Part shown: positions 11,873 to 18,231 of the stretch, one piece after another
How positions within the stretch are numbered: position 1 is the stretch's first letter
Layout: each line of letters begins with the position of its first letter
From: SZUA-442 sp051011415
GTDB lineage: Bacteria > Actinomycetota > Acidimicrobiia > Spongiisociales > UBA5794
DNA length: 18,347 bases
Assembly: GCA_051011415.1 (NCBI GenBank)
Contig: JBPCTY010000160.1
Location: 1 to 18,347 of the forward strand
Reading direction: 5' to 3'
The notes under the pieces: generated by a model
What the model was told of the DNA's origin: nothing
Database searches by the model: none
What the model saw: the letters and a program-made list of their open reading frames with translations, nothing else
Translations under genes and position numbers: made by a program

Positions 11873-11888
11873 CGTTGATCGACCAACG
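11873..11888. repeat. Near-palindrome between the sigma-factor stop and the cyclase promoter
   Basis: CGTTG (11873-11877) and CAACG (11884-11888) flank ATCGAC, giving a 16-bp near-palindrome with a single mismatched pair. It abuts the candidate cyclase -10 box and lies 9 bp past the sigma stop. It could be a regulator site for the cyclase or a weak terminator for the sigma gene. Confidence 0.3.
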
Positions 11889-11897
11889 GGGGCAGGA

Positions 11898-12827
11898 CTA
11901 GAGCAGGCTCTCAAGGTCGTAGAAGGTGCTTGGGTGACGGAGCTTCCCGAGTGCCCTGGTTTCGATTTGGCGAACTCGCTCACGGGTGATCCCGAGCCGG
12001 GAGCCGACGTCTGACAACGTTCGAGGCGGCTTGGCGTCCAAGCCATATCGAAGGACAAGTACGGTTTGCTCACGGTCGTCGAGGGTCTCGAGGGCACGAA
12101 CGAGCTCCTCGCGGCGTGCACCTTCAGCGACAATAGCGAACGGGTCTTCGGCGTCTGCGTCCTGAACGAAGTCTCCGAGCTGAGCGTCGCCGTCCTCGCC
12201 GACTGGGCGATCGAGCGACACGGTATCTCCCGGTGCGTTGAGGGCGATGAGGATCTTGTCCTCGTCGAGCCCGCTCACCTCTGCGAGCTCGGCGATGGTC
12301 GGCATCCTCCTCAGCTGCTCATGCAGTGAAAGCTCTGCTTCCTGAACGGTCCGGACGACGTCGACCATGTGAACAGGGAGCCTGATAGTTCTCCCGTGGT
12401 TGCCCAGACCGCGTGTGATGGCCTGGCGGATCCACCACGTCGCGTACGTGGAAAACTTGAAACCCTTTCGCCAGTCGAACTTCTCGACGGCACGGATGAG
12501 GCCAAGGTTGCCTTCCTGAATCAAATCGAGGAGATCCAGGCCACGGCCGCTGTATCGCTTTGCAATGGAGATGACAAGACGCAGATTTGACCGGATGAAC
12601 TGCTGCTTGGCGTGATCAGCCTGGCGGATGTAGCGAACGAGTTCGACCCTGCGTTCGGTCTCGATGTCGGCATCCGAGGCAAGCTCTTCCTCGGCTCTGT
12701 GCCCTCGTTCGATGGCACGGGCGAGCCGCACCTCATCCTCGGCGGTCAGAAGATCGTGAACCGCCACCGATTCCAAATACATACCAACGGCATCGGCAAC
12801 CGCCGAGTCCCTTGCAGCGTCCGCCAT
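11898..12827 (-). CDS. RNA polymerase sigma-70 family factor, group 2-like
   Basis: A protein of 309 aa that directs RNA polymerase to promoters. Region 1.2 is at ~12-42 (GMYLESVAVHDLLTAEDEVRLARAI), region 2 at ~75-152 with core-binding DLIQEGNLGLIRAVEKFD and the -10-reading helix YATWWIRQAITRG (Q135 and T138 kept), region 3 at ~153-235, and region 4 at ~240-300 with the -35-reading helix GITRERVRQIE. It lacks the long N-terminal extension of actinobacterial primary sigma factors, so it is more likely a principal-like alternative (SigB/HrdA type) than the housekeeping one; that is inference. The ATG at 12827 follows a G-run (GGGGGGG) 4 nt upstream and starts just before region 1.2. The in-frame codons further upstream cover the divergent promoter region and the lipoprotein gene and look spurious. 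Confidence 0.93.
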   Translation of the reverse strand: MADAARDSAVADAVGMYLESVAVHDLLTAEDEVRLARAIERGHRAEEELASDADIETERRVELVRYIRQADHAKQQFIRSNLRLVISIAKRYSGRGLDLLDLIQEGNLGLIRAVEKFDWRKGFKFSTYATWWIRQAITRGLGNHGRTIRLPVHMVDVVRTVQEAELSLHEQLRRMPTIAELAEVSGLDEDKILIALNAPGDTVSLDRPVGEDGDAQLGDFVQDADAEDPFAIVAEGARREELVRALETLDDREQTVLVLRYGLDAKPPRTLSDVGSRLGITRERVRQIETRALGKLRHPSTFYDLESLL

Positions 12828-12876
12828 TTGACCCCCCCGGTCAGCCTGCGCTTTCAGCCCAATCGCCAGCCAAACG

Positions 12877-12905
12877 AAGTTATCACCACAGGGTCGGTTC
12901 GGCAA
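12877..12905 (-). promoter_or_regulatory. Candidate promoter of the sigma-factor gene
   Basis: On the minus strand TTGCCG (12900-12905) is 17 bp from TAACTT (12877-12882), giving a leader of about 45 nt before the sigma ATG. It lies in the 124-bp gap shared with the divergent lipoprotein gene. A plus-strand -10-like TAGCCT (12914-12919) could serve the lipoprotein but has no -35. Confidence 0.33.
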
Positions 12906-12951
12906 GGGAGTTGTAGCCTTATCAGGCAGTTCACGATCCCTGCGGAGCCGC

Positions 12952-14448
12952 ATGTCGCCCCGACTTCTCCTCAGTCTCATGTTTGGTGCCCTCACCCTGG
13001 TGGGGTGCTCCGGTGCGCTTGGCGTGACTCCCGGTGATGCGATCGTGCCCCCGCAGCTGGAGCCGCCGGATCTCGAGGTGATCGTTCTTGCCGCCGACGA
13101 CCTCGTCTCGATCGAGTCCGAAGTCCTGTCGAACGGCGAGACCGTCGAACTCGGCCCGACCGGTGAACCGACGATCACGTGGGATGGGAGCGCAGTAACG
13201 CTCGACGTGAGTGCTGCGGGTTTCCAACCCTGGACCTTCACTGTTGAGGAGTATCCGGAGGCTGGCCAGATCGAGTTCAGGCTTGAGCCCGTCGTGCTAT
13301 CCGGCATCGTCACCACAGATTCGGGCCGGCCGCTGCCCGGCGCAACCGTGTCGCTTGGAACGTCAAGGGACACAACTGACAACGAGGGGCGGTACGCGCT
13401 CGACCGGGCCGTCCCCGGATCGATCGAGCTGACCCGTCCTGCATGGGAGAATTCTGAATTCACCTGGGACGGCGAGGTGACGCAGTTCGACATGTCAATG
13501 CGGCCCTTAATTGTGAACGCTTTGCGTGCGTCTGCATATGACATCCTCGGCGGCGAGCGCTGGGAGAAGATTCTGTCGCTTGCCGATGCGACTGCCGTGA
13601 ATGCGGTTGTCGTAGATCTCAAGACCGAGGACGGCACCGTGGTGTATCCGACCGAGGTTGAGGTCGCAAATGCGATCGGATCGGTGAGCTCGTACTTTGA
13701 TGCAAGGGACGTTGTCGACGATGCCAGAGAGCATGACCTTCACCTGATCGGGCGTGTTGGCGTCTTTCAAGACGACTTCTACGCCGCCGCAGAGCCGGAG
13801 GCCGCGGTCCTCAACGAAGACGGCTCCCTGTGGCGATCGCGCAACGGCTTTGCGTGGCTTGATCCCTCCGATCCGTCGTCGTACGAGTATTCGATCAGCA
13901 TTGCCGAGGAAGCATGCCGACTGGGGTTTGACGAGATCCAGTTCGACTACGTGTCGTTCCCGTTCGGAGGCGACGTGTCAACAGCACAGTTCGACGGTGC
14001 ATACAACCAAGAGGTCAGGGTCGCTTCGATTGCAGCGTTCTTGAACAGGGCATACGCGGTCCTCCATCCGTTGCGTTGCACGGTGTCCGCAACGATCCTT
14101 GGGATCGTGCTCGAGTCGAGCGCCGATGAGGGAGTTGGGCAGCGACCCGGCACGATGTCGCGGATTGTCGATGTCTTGTCGCCAACGTTGTACTCGACGA
14201 ACTACGGGCCGGGTTGGAAGGGATACGAGGATCCCAACGCGTTCGCCGTGGAGATCGTCGACACCGCACTCGATGGAGGTCGGGGAAAGCTCGACGGCCA
14301 TGGATATCTCAGGCCCTGGCTTCAGACGTGGACGATCAGCGAAGCTGACCAGCGCGCCGTACAGTCCGTGGCGACCGAATCTGGCCTTGGATGGATGCTG
14401 TGGAGCAACAACGCGTCATACTCGGCGGACGCACTCCCGCCTCGCTAG
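12952..14448 (+). CDS. Lipoprotein with carboxypeptidase-regulatory-like domain and putative glycoside hydrolase (DUF4015-type) domain
   Basis: A protein of 498 aa. The N-terminus is a lipoprotein signal (MSPRLLLSLMFGALTL then lipobox LVGC, lipidated Cys19), so it should be anchored outside the membrane. Residues ~113-180 resemble a carboxypeptidase-regulatory-like beta-sandwich (LSGIVTTDSGRPLPGATVSL, then NEGRYAL). Residues ~188-498 look like the putative glycoside hydrolase family once called DUF4015, a TIM barrel: NALRASAYDILGG, VVVDLKTEDGTVVYP, IGRVGVFQDD, and DEIQFDYVSFPFGG around D332, a likely catalytic position; near the end come VDVLSPTLYSTNYGPGW and LRPWLQTW. The substrate is unknown; wall or capsular polysaccharide is a guess. 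A short GGAG (12944-12947) precedes ATG 12952. The next gene starts inside its 3' end. Confidence 0.82.
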   Translation: MSPRLLLSLMFGALTLVGCSGALGVTPGDAIVPPQLEPPDLEVIVLAADDLVSIESEVLSNGETVELGPTGEPTITWDGSAVTLDVSAAGFQPWTFTVEEYPEAGQIEFRLEPVVLSGIVTTDSGRPLPGATVSLGTSRDTTDNEGRYALDRAVPGSIELTRPAWENSEFTWDGEVTQFDMSMRPLIVNALRASAYDILGGERWEKILSLADATAVNAVVVDLKTEDGTVVYPTEVEVANAIGSVSSYFDARDVVDDAREHDLHLIGRVGVFQDDFYAAAEPEAAVLNEDGSLWRSRNGFAWLDPSDPSSYEYSISIAEEACRLGFDEIQFDYVSFPFGGDVSTAQFDGAYNQEVRVASIAAFLNRAYAVLHPLRCTVSATILGIVLESSADEGVGQRPGTMSRIVDVLSPTLYSTNYGPGWKGYEDPNAFAVEIVDTALDGGRGKLDGHGYLRPWLQTWTISEADQRAVQSVATESGLGWMLWSNNASYSADALPPR

Positions 14449-15113
14449 ACGATCTTGAGACGCGGCTCGTTGACTGTCGAGCCTGCCCCAGGCTCGTCGA
14501 ATGGAGAGAAGACGTCGCAACGGTGAAGCGTGCGTCCTTCGCTGATGACGACTACTGGGGAAGACCTGTTCCCGGATTTGGTGATCCGAATGCGAGGCTC
14601 GTCGTCGTTGGGCTTGCACCTGCTGCGCATGGTGCAAACCGGACCGGTCGAATGTTTACGGGTGATCGCTCAGGGGAGTGGCTGTACCGGGCACTGTTCA
14701 AGGCGGGGCTCGCCAGCCAGCCCGACTCGATCTCGAGAGACGACGGTCTTGTACTGAGCGACACTTGGATCACCGCACCCGTGCGCTGTGCGCCTCCCGC
14801 AAACAAACCGACTCCGGCCGAACGCGACAATTGCTCTGTGTGGTTCGATGCAGAGCTCGACCTGTTGGCGAAGACCTCTGTGTACGTCACTCTTGGCCAG
14901 TTCGGGTATCAGGCGCTGTGGGGATATCTCAAGCGGTCCGGGTTTGACCTCCCGTTGCCGCGACCCAAGTTTGCACACGGAGGCGTCGTGGAACTTGACG
15001 ATGCAGCGATTGTGATGAGCTACCACGTATCGCAGCAGAACACCTTCACAGGAAGGCTCACCGAACAGATGCTCGACGATGTCTTCACGGAGGCAATCAG
15101 CCAGATCGGGTAG
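14391..15113 (+). CDS. Uracil-DNA glycosylase, family 5 (UdgB-like)
   Basis: A protein of 240 aa that removes uracil (and in this family other deaminated bases) from DNA. Motif 1 is GLAPAAHGANRTGRMFTGD (about 74-92), the family-5 form, and motif 3 is SYHVSQQNTFTGRLT with His212. Four cysteines, C29, C32 (CRACP), C133 (VRCAP) and C148 (DNCSV), are placed to bind the [4Fe-4S] cluster of family 4/5 enzymes, making it a likely client of the Suf genes nearby. The start is uncertain: ATG 14391 and GTG 14400 both lie inside the lipoprotein gene (overlap about 50-58 bp) and no other good start is found before the conserved LDDLETRLVDCRACP block. The stop is 3 bp from the stop of the convergent M23 peptidase gene. 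Confidence 0.9.
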   Translation: MDAVEQQRVILGGRTPASLDDLETRLVDCRACPRLVEWREDVATVKRASFADDDYWGRPVPGFGDPNARLVVVGLAPAAHGANRTGRMFTGDRSGEWLYRALFKAGLASQPDSISRDDGLVLSDTWITAPVRCAPPANKPTPAERDNCSVWFDAELDLLAKTSVYVTLGQFGYQALWGYLKRSGFDLPLPRPKFAHGGVVELDDAAIVMSYHVSQQNTFTGRLTEQMLDDVFTEAISQIG

Positions 15114-15116
15114 AGG

Positions 15117-15725
15117 TCAATGGGGCCCGACCCCGTCGGTGGTCAGTCGCATTTCTCGATCCCACACATCCTTGAGATACGGGAACGGGTTCGTCTTCTC
15201 CCCATCGAGCCGAAGCTCGAAGTGGACGTGCGGCTGTGTTCCCTCGGCGTTGCCCGAGTCACCGACGTATCCGATGATCTGCCCTGCTGCGACCTCTTGA
15301 CCTTCAGTGAGCGTCGGATAGAAGGCGGTCCAAGAACCTCCCTCACCGTCGTCCGTTCCGGGCAAGTCGTTGTTGAGATGCATGTAGGTGGTCTTCGTCC
15401 CGTTCCCGTGATCGAGCCTGACGAAGTATCCGGACAGGCGGTGGGTACCGAACTCCTCGACGGTCCCGTCAGAGACGGCAAGGATGGGTGTGCCCCGCGG
15501 GCTCATGATGTCCGTGCCCTGGTGCCGACGGCCGCCGGAGCGACGCGCACCCCAGGAGTCCCAGAAGTTGACGGCGACGGTGTCGATCGGAAACACCGTC
15601 ATGACAAACGATGGGTCCTCTGGTTCTGCCGCAGCTTGAGCCGAAGCCGGATTGGTGACCAAGGTGGCGCTCATCACCGAGATGCCGATGATGGCGAGCG
15701 CGACAAGACGTAGGTGGGTTTTCAT
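15117..15725 (-). CDS. Secreted M23 family (LytM-like) metallopeptidase
   Basis: A protein of 202 aa that should cut peptidoglycan cross-links outside the cell. A Sec signal peptide covers about residues 1-29 (hydrophobic LVALAIIGISVM, likely cleavage ASA|Q). The M23 zinc site is complete: H68 and D72 in HQGTDI, and H168 in HVHFEL (with catalytic H166); H116 in TTYMHL is also conserved. The beta-hairpin core GTPILAVSDGTVEEFG and the GYVGDSGNAEGTQPHVHF block are typical. The domain stands alone with no LysM, SH3 or coiled-coil part, so localisation must come from elsewhere. ATG 15725 is fixed by a strong ribosome binding site, GAGGAGGT, 9 nt upstream. That site has a perfect complement 60 nt further upstream. 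Confidence 0.93.
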   Translation of the reverse strand: MKTHLRLVALAIIGISVMSATLVTNPASAQAAAEPEDPSFVMTVFPIDTVAVNFWDSWGARRSGGRRHQGTDIMSPRGTPILAVSDGTVEEFGTHRLSGYFVRLDHGNGTKTTYMHLNNDLPGTDDGEGGSWTAFYPTLTEGQEVAAGQIIGYVGDSGNAEGTQPHVHFELRLDGEKTNPFPYLKDVWDREMRLTTDGVGPH

Positions 15726-15732
15726 TGGTGTT

Positions 15733-15812
15733 TGACCTCCTCGGCAAATGCGGTCCCTACCTGCATCTACCCGATCGGGTTCGTGAATCCGGAACGCTAT
15801 GTGAGGAGGTCA
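15733..15812 (-). promoter_or_regulatory. Riboswitch-like leader of the M23 peptidase gene: Shine-Dalgarno paired in a 10-bp stem
   Basis: Read on the minus strand, TGACCTCCTC (15803-15812) is the exact complement of GAGGAGGTCA (15733-15742), which contains the peptidase ribosome binding site. The 60 nt between can form two hairpins: ACCC-GATC-GGGT (15769-15780) and ATGC-A-GGT-AGGG-ACC-GCAT (15748-15766, one bulged A). The whole looks like a three-way junction whose closing stem hides the ribosome binding site. It does not match any riboswitch class I can recall with confidence; ydaO (c-di-AMP) was considered because it controls wall hydrolases in actinobacteria, but its conserved core was not found. 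Confidence 0.5.
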
Positions 15813-15823
15813 TTTACTGCGTG

Positions 15824-15852
15824 AGATATTCACCTACCGGCATGGTGGTAAA
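15824..15852 (-). promoter_or_regulatory. Candidate promoter of the M23 peptidase gene
   Basis: On the minus strand TTTACC (15847-15852) and ATATCT (15824-15829) are 17 bp apart. Transcription would start near 15817, just before the strand that complements the ribosome binding site, so the transcript would begin with the regulatory stem. A short GTGA-N5-TCAC repeat (15821-15833) overlaps the -10 and might be an operator. Confidence 0.33.
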
Positions 15853-15910
15853 CGGCGAACAGCGGTGCGGACACAGGTATCCTCAGGCTCTCGTCAACCG
15901 CTTCTCTTCT

Positions 15911-15923
15911 GGGGCGCTGCCCC
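15911..15923 (+). promoter_or_regulatory. GC-rich hairpin in the sufD leader
   Basis: GGGGC (15911-15915), loop GCT, GCCCC (15919-15923) form a perfect 5-bp GC stem, 26 nt before the sufD GTG and after a pyrimidine-rich stretch. It could act as an attenuator or mRNA stabiliser for sufD-sufC, or as the end of an unseen transcript. A -10-like TATCCT lies upstream at 15878-15883. No function is demonstrated. Confidence 0.25.
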
Positions 15924-15949
15924 GGAACCATGTCGATCAAAGGAACATC

Positions 15950-17146
15950 GTGACGCTTGTAGAAACCATCGGGGCACGCGACGCCGAGTGGATGGCACCA
16001 CGTCGTGCTGAGGCTGCCGCCGCACTGCCAGACATGGAGATGCCCTCCGAACGAGATGAAAACTGGCGATACCTCGACCTCGACTTCGACCCCGCACTCG
16101 ACACAGCTGCGACCGAACCCGTTGATGTGCCCGACGATGATGTACTCGACCGCTGGGAGGGTCAGATCGTTCGAGTGATCGATGGATTCGTGACGACCGA
16201 CGGCATTGCAACGACAGCAACGACTCCAGCTGATCTGCGTCTCAACAAGGAGTTGAATCTCTTCTCCGCTGCCTTCACCGCACTATCACCCGGTTCGGTG
16301 GTCCTCGACGGCGAGCTCCTCGCAGGACCAGTTCTCGTTGACGTCGTCGCGAGCGGAACGAAGACCACCTTTCCTGGCGTCCACGTAGTCGTGCCCCCCG
16401 GTGCTGACGCATCGGTGACGGTGCGGTACCGCTCCGCAACCGATGCCGCGTCAACGGTTGTGCCGATGTTGTCTGCCACTGTCGGCGCTAACGCCCGGCT
16501 TGCTCTGACCGTCATTCAGGACTGGAACTATGCGACCAGGGCTATGGGTCGCGCGATCGTGAAACTCGATCGGGACGCCAGTCTCACACTCTCTGAGGTT
16601 GGTCTCGGAGCGCATGTTGGTCGCCTCCACCTTGATGTGGACTTTGAAGGCGACGGTTCGACCGCAAAGATCTTTGGTGCGTACTTCGGCGAGGAGAGCC
16701 AAACGCTCGACTACCGCTACTTCATGAACCACATTGGTCGGAACACACGGTGCGACATGTTCCTGAAGGGAGCTGTCGAAGACGACGCTCTCTCGATCTT
16801 CTCCGGTCTGATTCGGATCGAAGAGACCGGTCGAGGGACAGAGTCGTTCCAGACGAACAAGAATCTCATTTTGAGCGAAGGTGCTTCAGCCCAGTCGGTG
16901 CCCAACCTTGAGATCCTGAACAACGATGTCAAGTGTGGCCACGGATCTTCGGTTGGTCCTCTCGATGAAGACCAGAAGTACTACCTGATGAGTCGTGGTC
17001 TCACGCCGGAGCGGGCTGACCGTCTTCAGGTGCACGGGTTCTTTGAGGAAGTTATCAGCGAGATCCCGGATGGACGTCTTGCGGACTGGGTCCGAGCACG
17101 GATCAATGCCAAGTACATCGAAGCGCAGGAAGCAGGGCGCGTATGA
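15950..17146 (+). CDS. sufD: Fe-S cluster assembly protein SufD
   Basis: A protein of 398 aa, paralogue and partner of SufB in the SufBCD scaffold. Visible features are the N-terminal block WRYLDLDFDP, the beta-helix core (FPGVHVVVPPGADASVTVRY, IQDWNYATRAMGRAIVKLDRDASL), HLDVDFEGDGSTAKIFGAYFG, and the conserved C-terminal SuFBD part: NTRCDMFLKGAVEDDA, FQTNKNLILSEGASAQSVPNLEI, DVKCGHGSSVGPLDEDQKYYLMSRGL. I chose GTG 15950 (protein begins VTLVETIG) because AAGGA lies 5 nt upstream and the ~75 in-frame codons before it resemble nothing and overlap the peptidase leader. The stop overlaps the next start as ATGA, so it is coupled to the Rieske gene. Confidence 0.94.
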   Translation: MTLVETIGARDAEWMAPRRAEAAAALPDMEMPSERDENWRYLDLDFDPALDTAATEPVDVPDDDVLDRWEGQIVRVIDGFVTTDGIATTATTPADLRLNKELNLFSAAFTALSPGSVVLDGELLAGPVLVDVVASGTKTTFPGVHVVVPPGADASVTVRYRSATDAASTVVPMLSATVGANARLALTVIQDWNYATRAMGRAIVKLDRDASLTLSEVGLGAHVGRLHLDVDFEGDGSTAKIFGAYFGEESQTLDYRYFMNHIGRNTRCDMFLKGAVEDDALSIFSGLIRIEETGRGTESFQTNKNLILSEGASAQSVPNLEILNNDVKCGHGSSVGPLDEDQKYYLMSRGLTPERADRLQVHGFFEEVISEIPDGRLADWVRARINAKYIEAQEAGRV

Positions 17147-17469
17147 CCAAGGTCAGCGCCGGCCAGCTATCGGCATTCCCGCAGGACAGCGGCGTCTGTG
17201 TCGAGAGCGGCGACACGCGTGTTGCAGTTTTCCGCAAGGGGGATGCTGCCTTTGCCGTGGCGGACCGCTGTAGCCATGCAGAGGCGTCGCTCTGTGAGGG
17301 TGACCTGTTTGATAACGAGATCGAGTGCCCGAGACATGGTGCCGCCTTTGACATCGCCACTGGCGAGGCTTTGACGTTGCCCGCCACCAAGCCAGTTGCC
17401 ACCTTTGCTACCGAAATCATCGACGGCGAAGTTTTTGTTTCCATCCCTGAGGAGGGGCCAGATGCCTAA
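17143..17469 (+). CDS. Rieske-type [2Fe-2S] ferredoxin, SUF-associated
   Basis: A small Rieske protein of 108 aa. The cluster ligands are C43 and H45 (RCSHAEASL) and C62 and H65 (ECPRHGAAFD), the standard C-x-H and C-x2-H pair, spaced as in soluble BphF/NirD-like ferredoxins. No signal peptide or membrane anchor is present, so it should be cytosolic. It starts with ATGA overlapping the sufD stop and ends 8 bp inside sufC, showing translational coupling in a sufD-Rieske-sufC unit. I recall the same placement in Streptomyces suf clusters, so a role as electron donor or carrier in Fe-S assembly is reasonable, but unproven. Confidence 0.93.
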   Translation: MTKVSAGQLSAFPQDSGVCVESGDTRVAVFRKGDAAFAVADRCSHAEASLCEGDLFDNEIECPRHGAAFDIATGEALTLPATKPVATFATEIIDGEVFVSIPEEGPDA

Positions 17470-18190
17470 CGCACTTGAAGTTCGCGACCTGACCGCAAGC
17501 ATCGGCGACCTCAAGATCCTCAAGGGCCTTGATTTGGATGTCCCCTTCGGCGAGGTCCACGCAATTATGGGTCCGAACGGATCTGGGAAGTCGACCCTCA
17601 GCCACGTGCTGATGGGCAAGGACGACTACATCGCATCCGGATCCGCCAAGATCAATGGCGTTGAGCTGATGGGGAAGACCGTTGACGAGCGTGCACGGCT
17701 CGGACTGTTTGAGGCGTTCCAGTATCCAACGGAGGTCCCGGGAGTGACGCTTGACGAGCTCACTGCCGAGATGGCAGCGAGCAATCCCGAAGATGATGGG
17801 TATGCGGCCCGTATCGACCGAACCAACGATCGACTGTCGATGGATTCCTTCCGGGACCGGTCTGTGAACCTCGGGCTGTCAGGCGGAGAAAAGAAGCGAT
17901 CCGAGATGTACCTGCTCGGTGTTGCCAATCCCACTGTGGCTGTGCTGGATGAGATCGACTCTGGTCTCGACATCGATGCAGTACGCGAAGTAGCTGAGTT
18001 GGTTGAAAGCCTTAGAAGCCCTGAACTGGGCGTCGTGATCATCACTCACTACAGCAGGATCCTTCGGTATCTCACTGTCGACAAGGTGCATGTGATGGTG
18101 AGCGGGCAGATCGTGCGTTCGGGTGGTTCCGAGATCGCCGAAGAGCTCGAAAGCGCTGGCTACACCGAATACCAGGTCGCAAACGCCTAG
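17462..18190 (+). CDS. sufC: Fe-S cluster assembly ATPase SufC
   Basis: A soluble ABC-type ATPase of 242 aa, the usual length. It dimerises on SufB-SufD and powers the structural change needed for cluster assembly. Walker A is GPNGSGKST (37-45), the SufC-specific signature LSGGEKKRSEM is at 139-149, Walker B and D-loop VAVLDEIDSGLD at 159-170, and the H-loop histidine in IITHYSRIL (H196). FEAFQYPTEVPGV in the Q-loop region is typical of SufC. ATG 17462 is set by the strong GAGGAGGGG (17449-17457) just upstream, inside the Rieske gene. The next gene has its own leaderless promoter, so sufS and sufU do not follow: this unit ends here. Confidence 0.97.
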   Translation: MPNALEVRDLTASIGDLKILKGLDLDVPFGEVHAIMGPNGSGKSTLSHVLMGKDDYIASGSAKINGVELMGKTVDERARLGLFEAFQYPTEVPGVTLDELTAEMAASNPEDDGYAARIDRTNDRLSMDSFRDRSVNLGLSGGEKKRSEMYLLGVANPTVAVLDEIDSGLDIDAVREVAELVESLRSPELGVVIITHYSRILRYLTVDKVHVMVSGQIVRSGGSEIAEELESAGYTEYQVANA

Positions 18191-18219
18191 CGCTGTCGAC
18201 GCCGGCGAATGTTCGGCTC

Positions 18220-18225
18220 TACAGT
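18220..18225 (+). promoter_or_regulatory. Candidate -10 box for a leaderless VOC-protein transcript
   Basis: TACAGT lies 6 nt before the ATG at 18232 with no ribosome binding site. It implies that the last gene is a separate unit from sufC. Confidence 0.33.
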
Positions 18226-18231
18226 CAGCAG

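Noticed and set aside
12828..13637. N-terminal extension of the sigma factor by about 270 residues
   Set aside because: The extension is antisense to the lipoprotein gene and crosses the divergent promoter region; its sequence is low-complexity and unlike sigma region 1.1.
15122..15134. GGGG-CCCGA-CCCC hairpin near the end of the M23 gene as a terminator
   Set aside because: A 4-bp stem inside coding sequence without a T-tract is too weak to call.
15743..15812. ydaO (cyclic di-AMP) riboswitch before the M23 gene
   Set aside because: The gene type fits, but the long conserved core of that class cannot be aligned and the region is too short; kept as an unclassified structured leader instead.
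15725..15949. Upstream start for SufD about 75 codons earlier
   Set aside because: The added residues have no SufD similarity and overlap the structured leader of the M23 peptidase gene.
15930..15953. Seven-codon leader peptide (MSIKGTS) whose stop overlaps the sufD GTG
   Set aside because: The overlap is suggestive of coupling, but there is no ribosome binding site and such tiny frames arise easily by chance.
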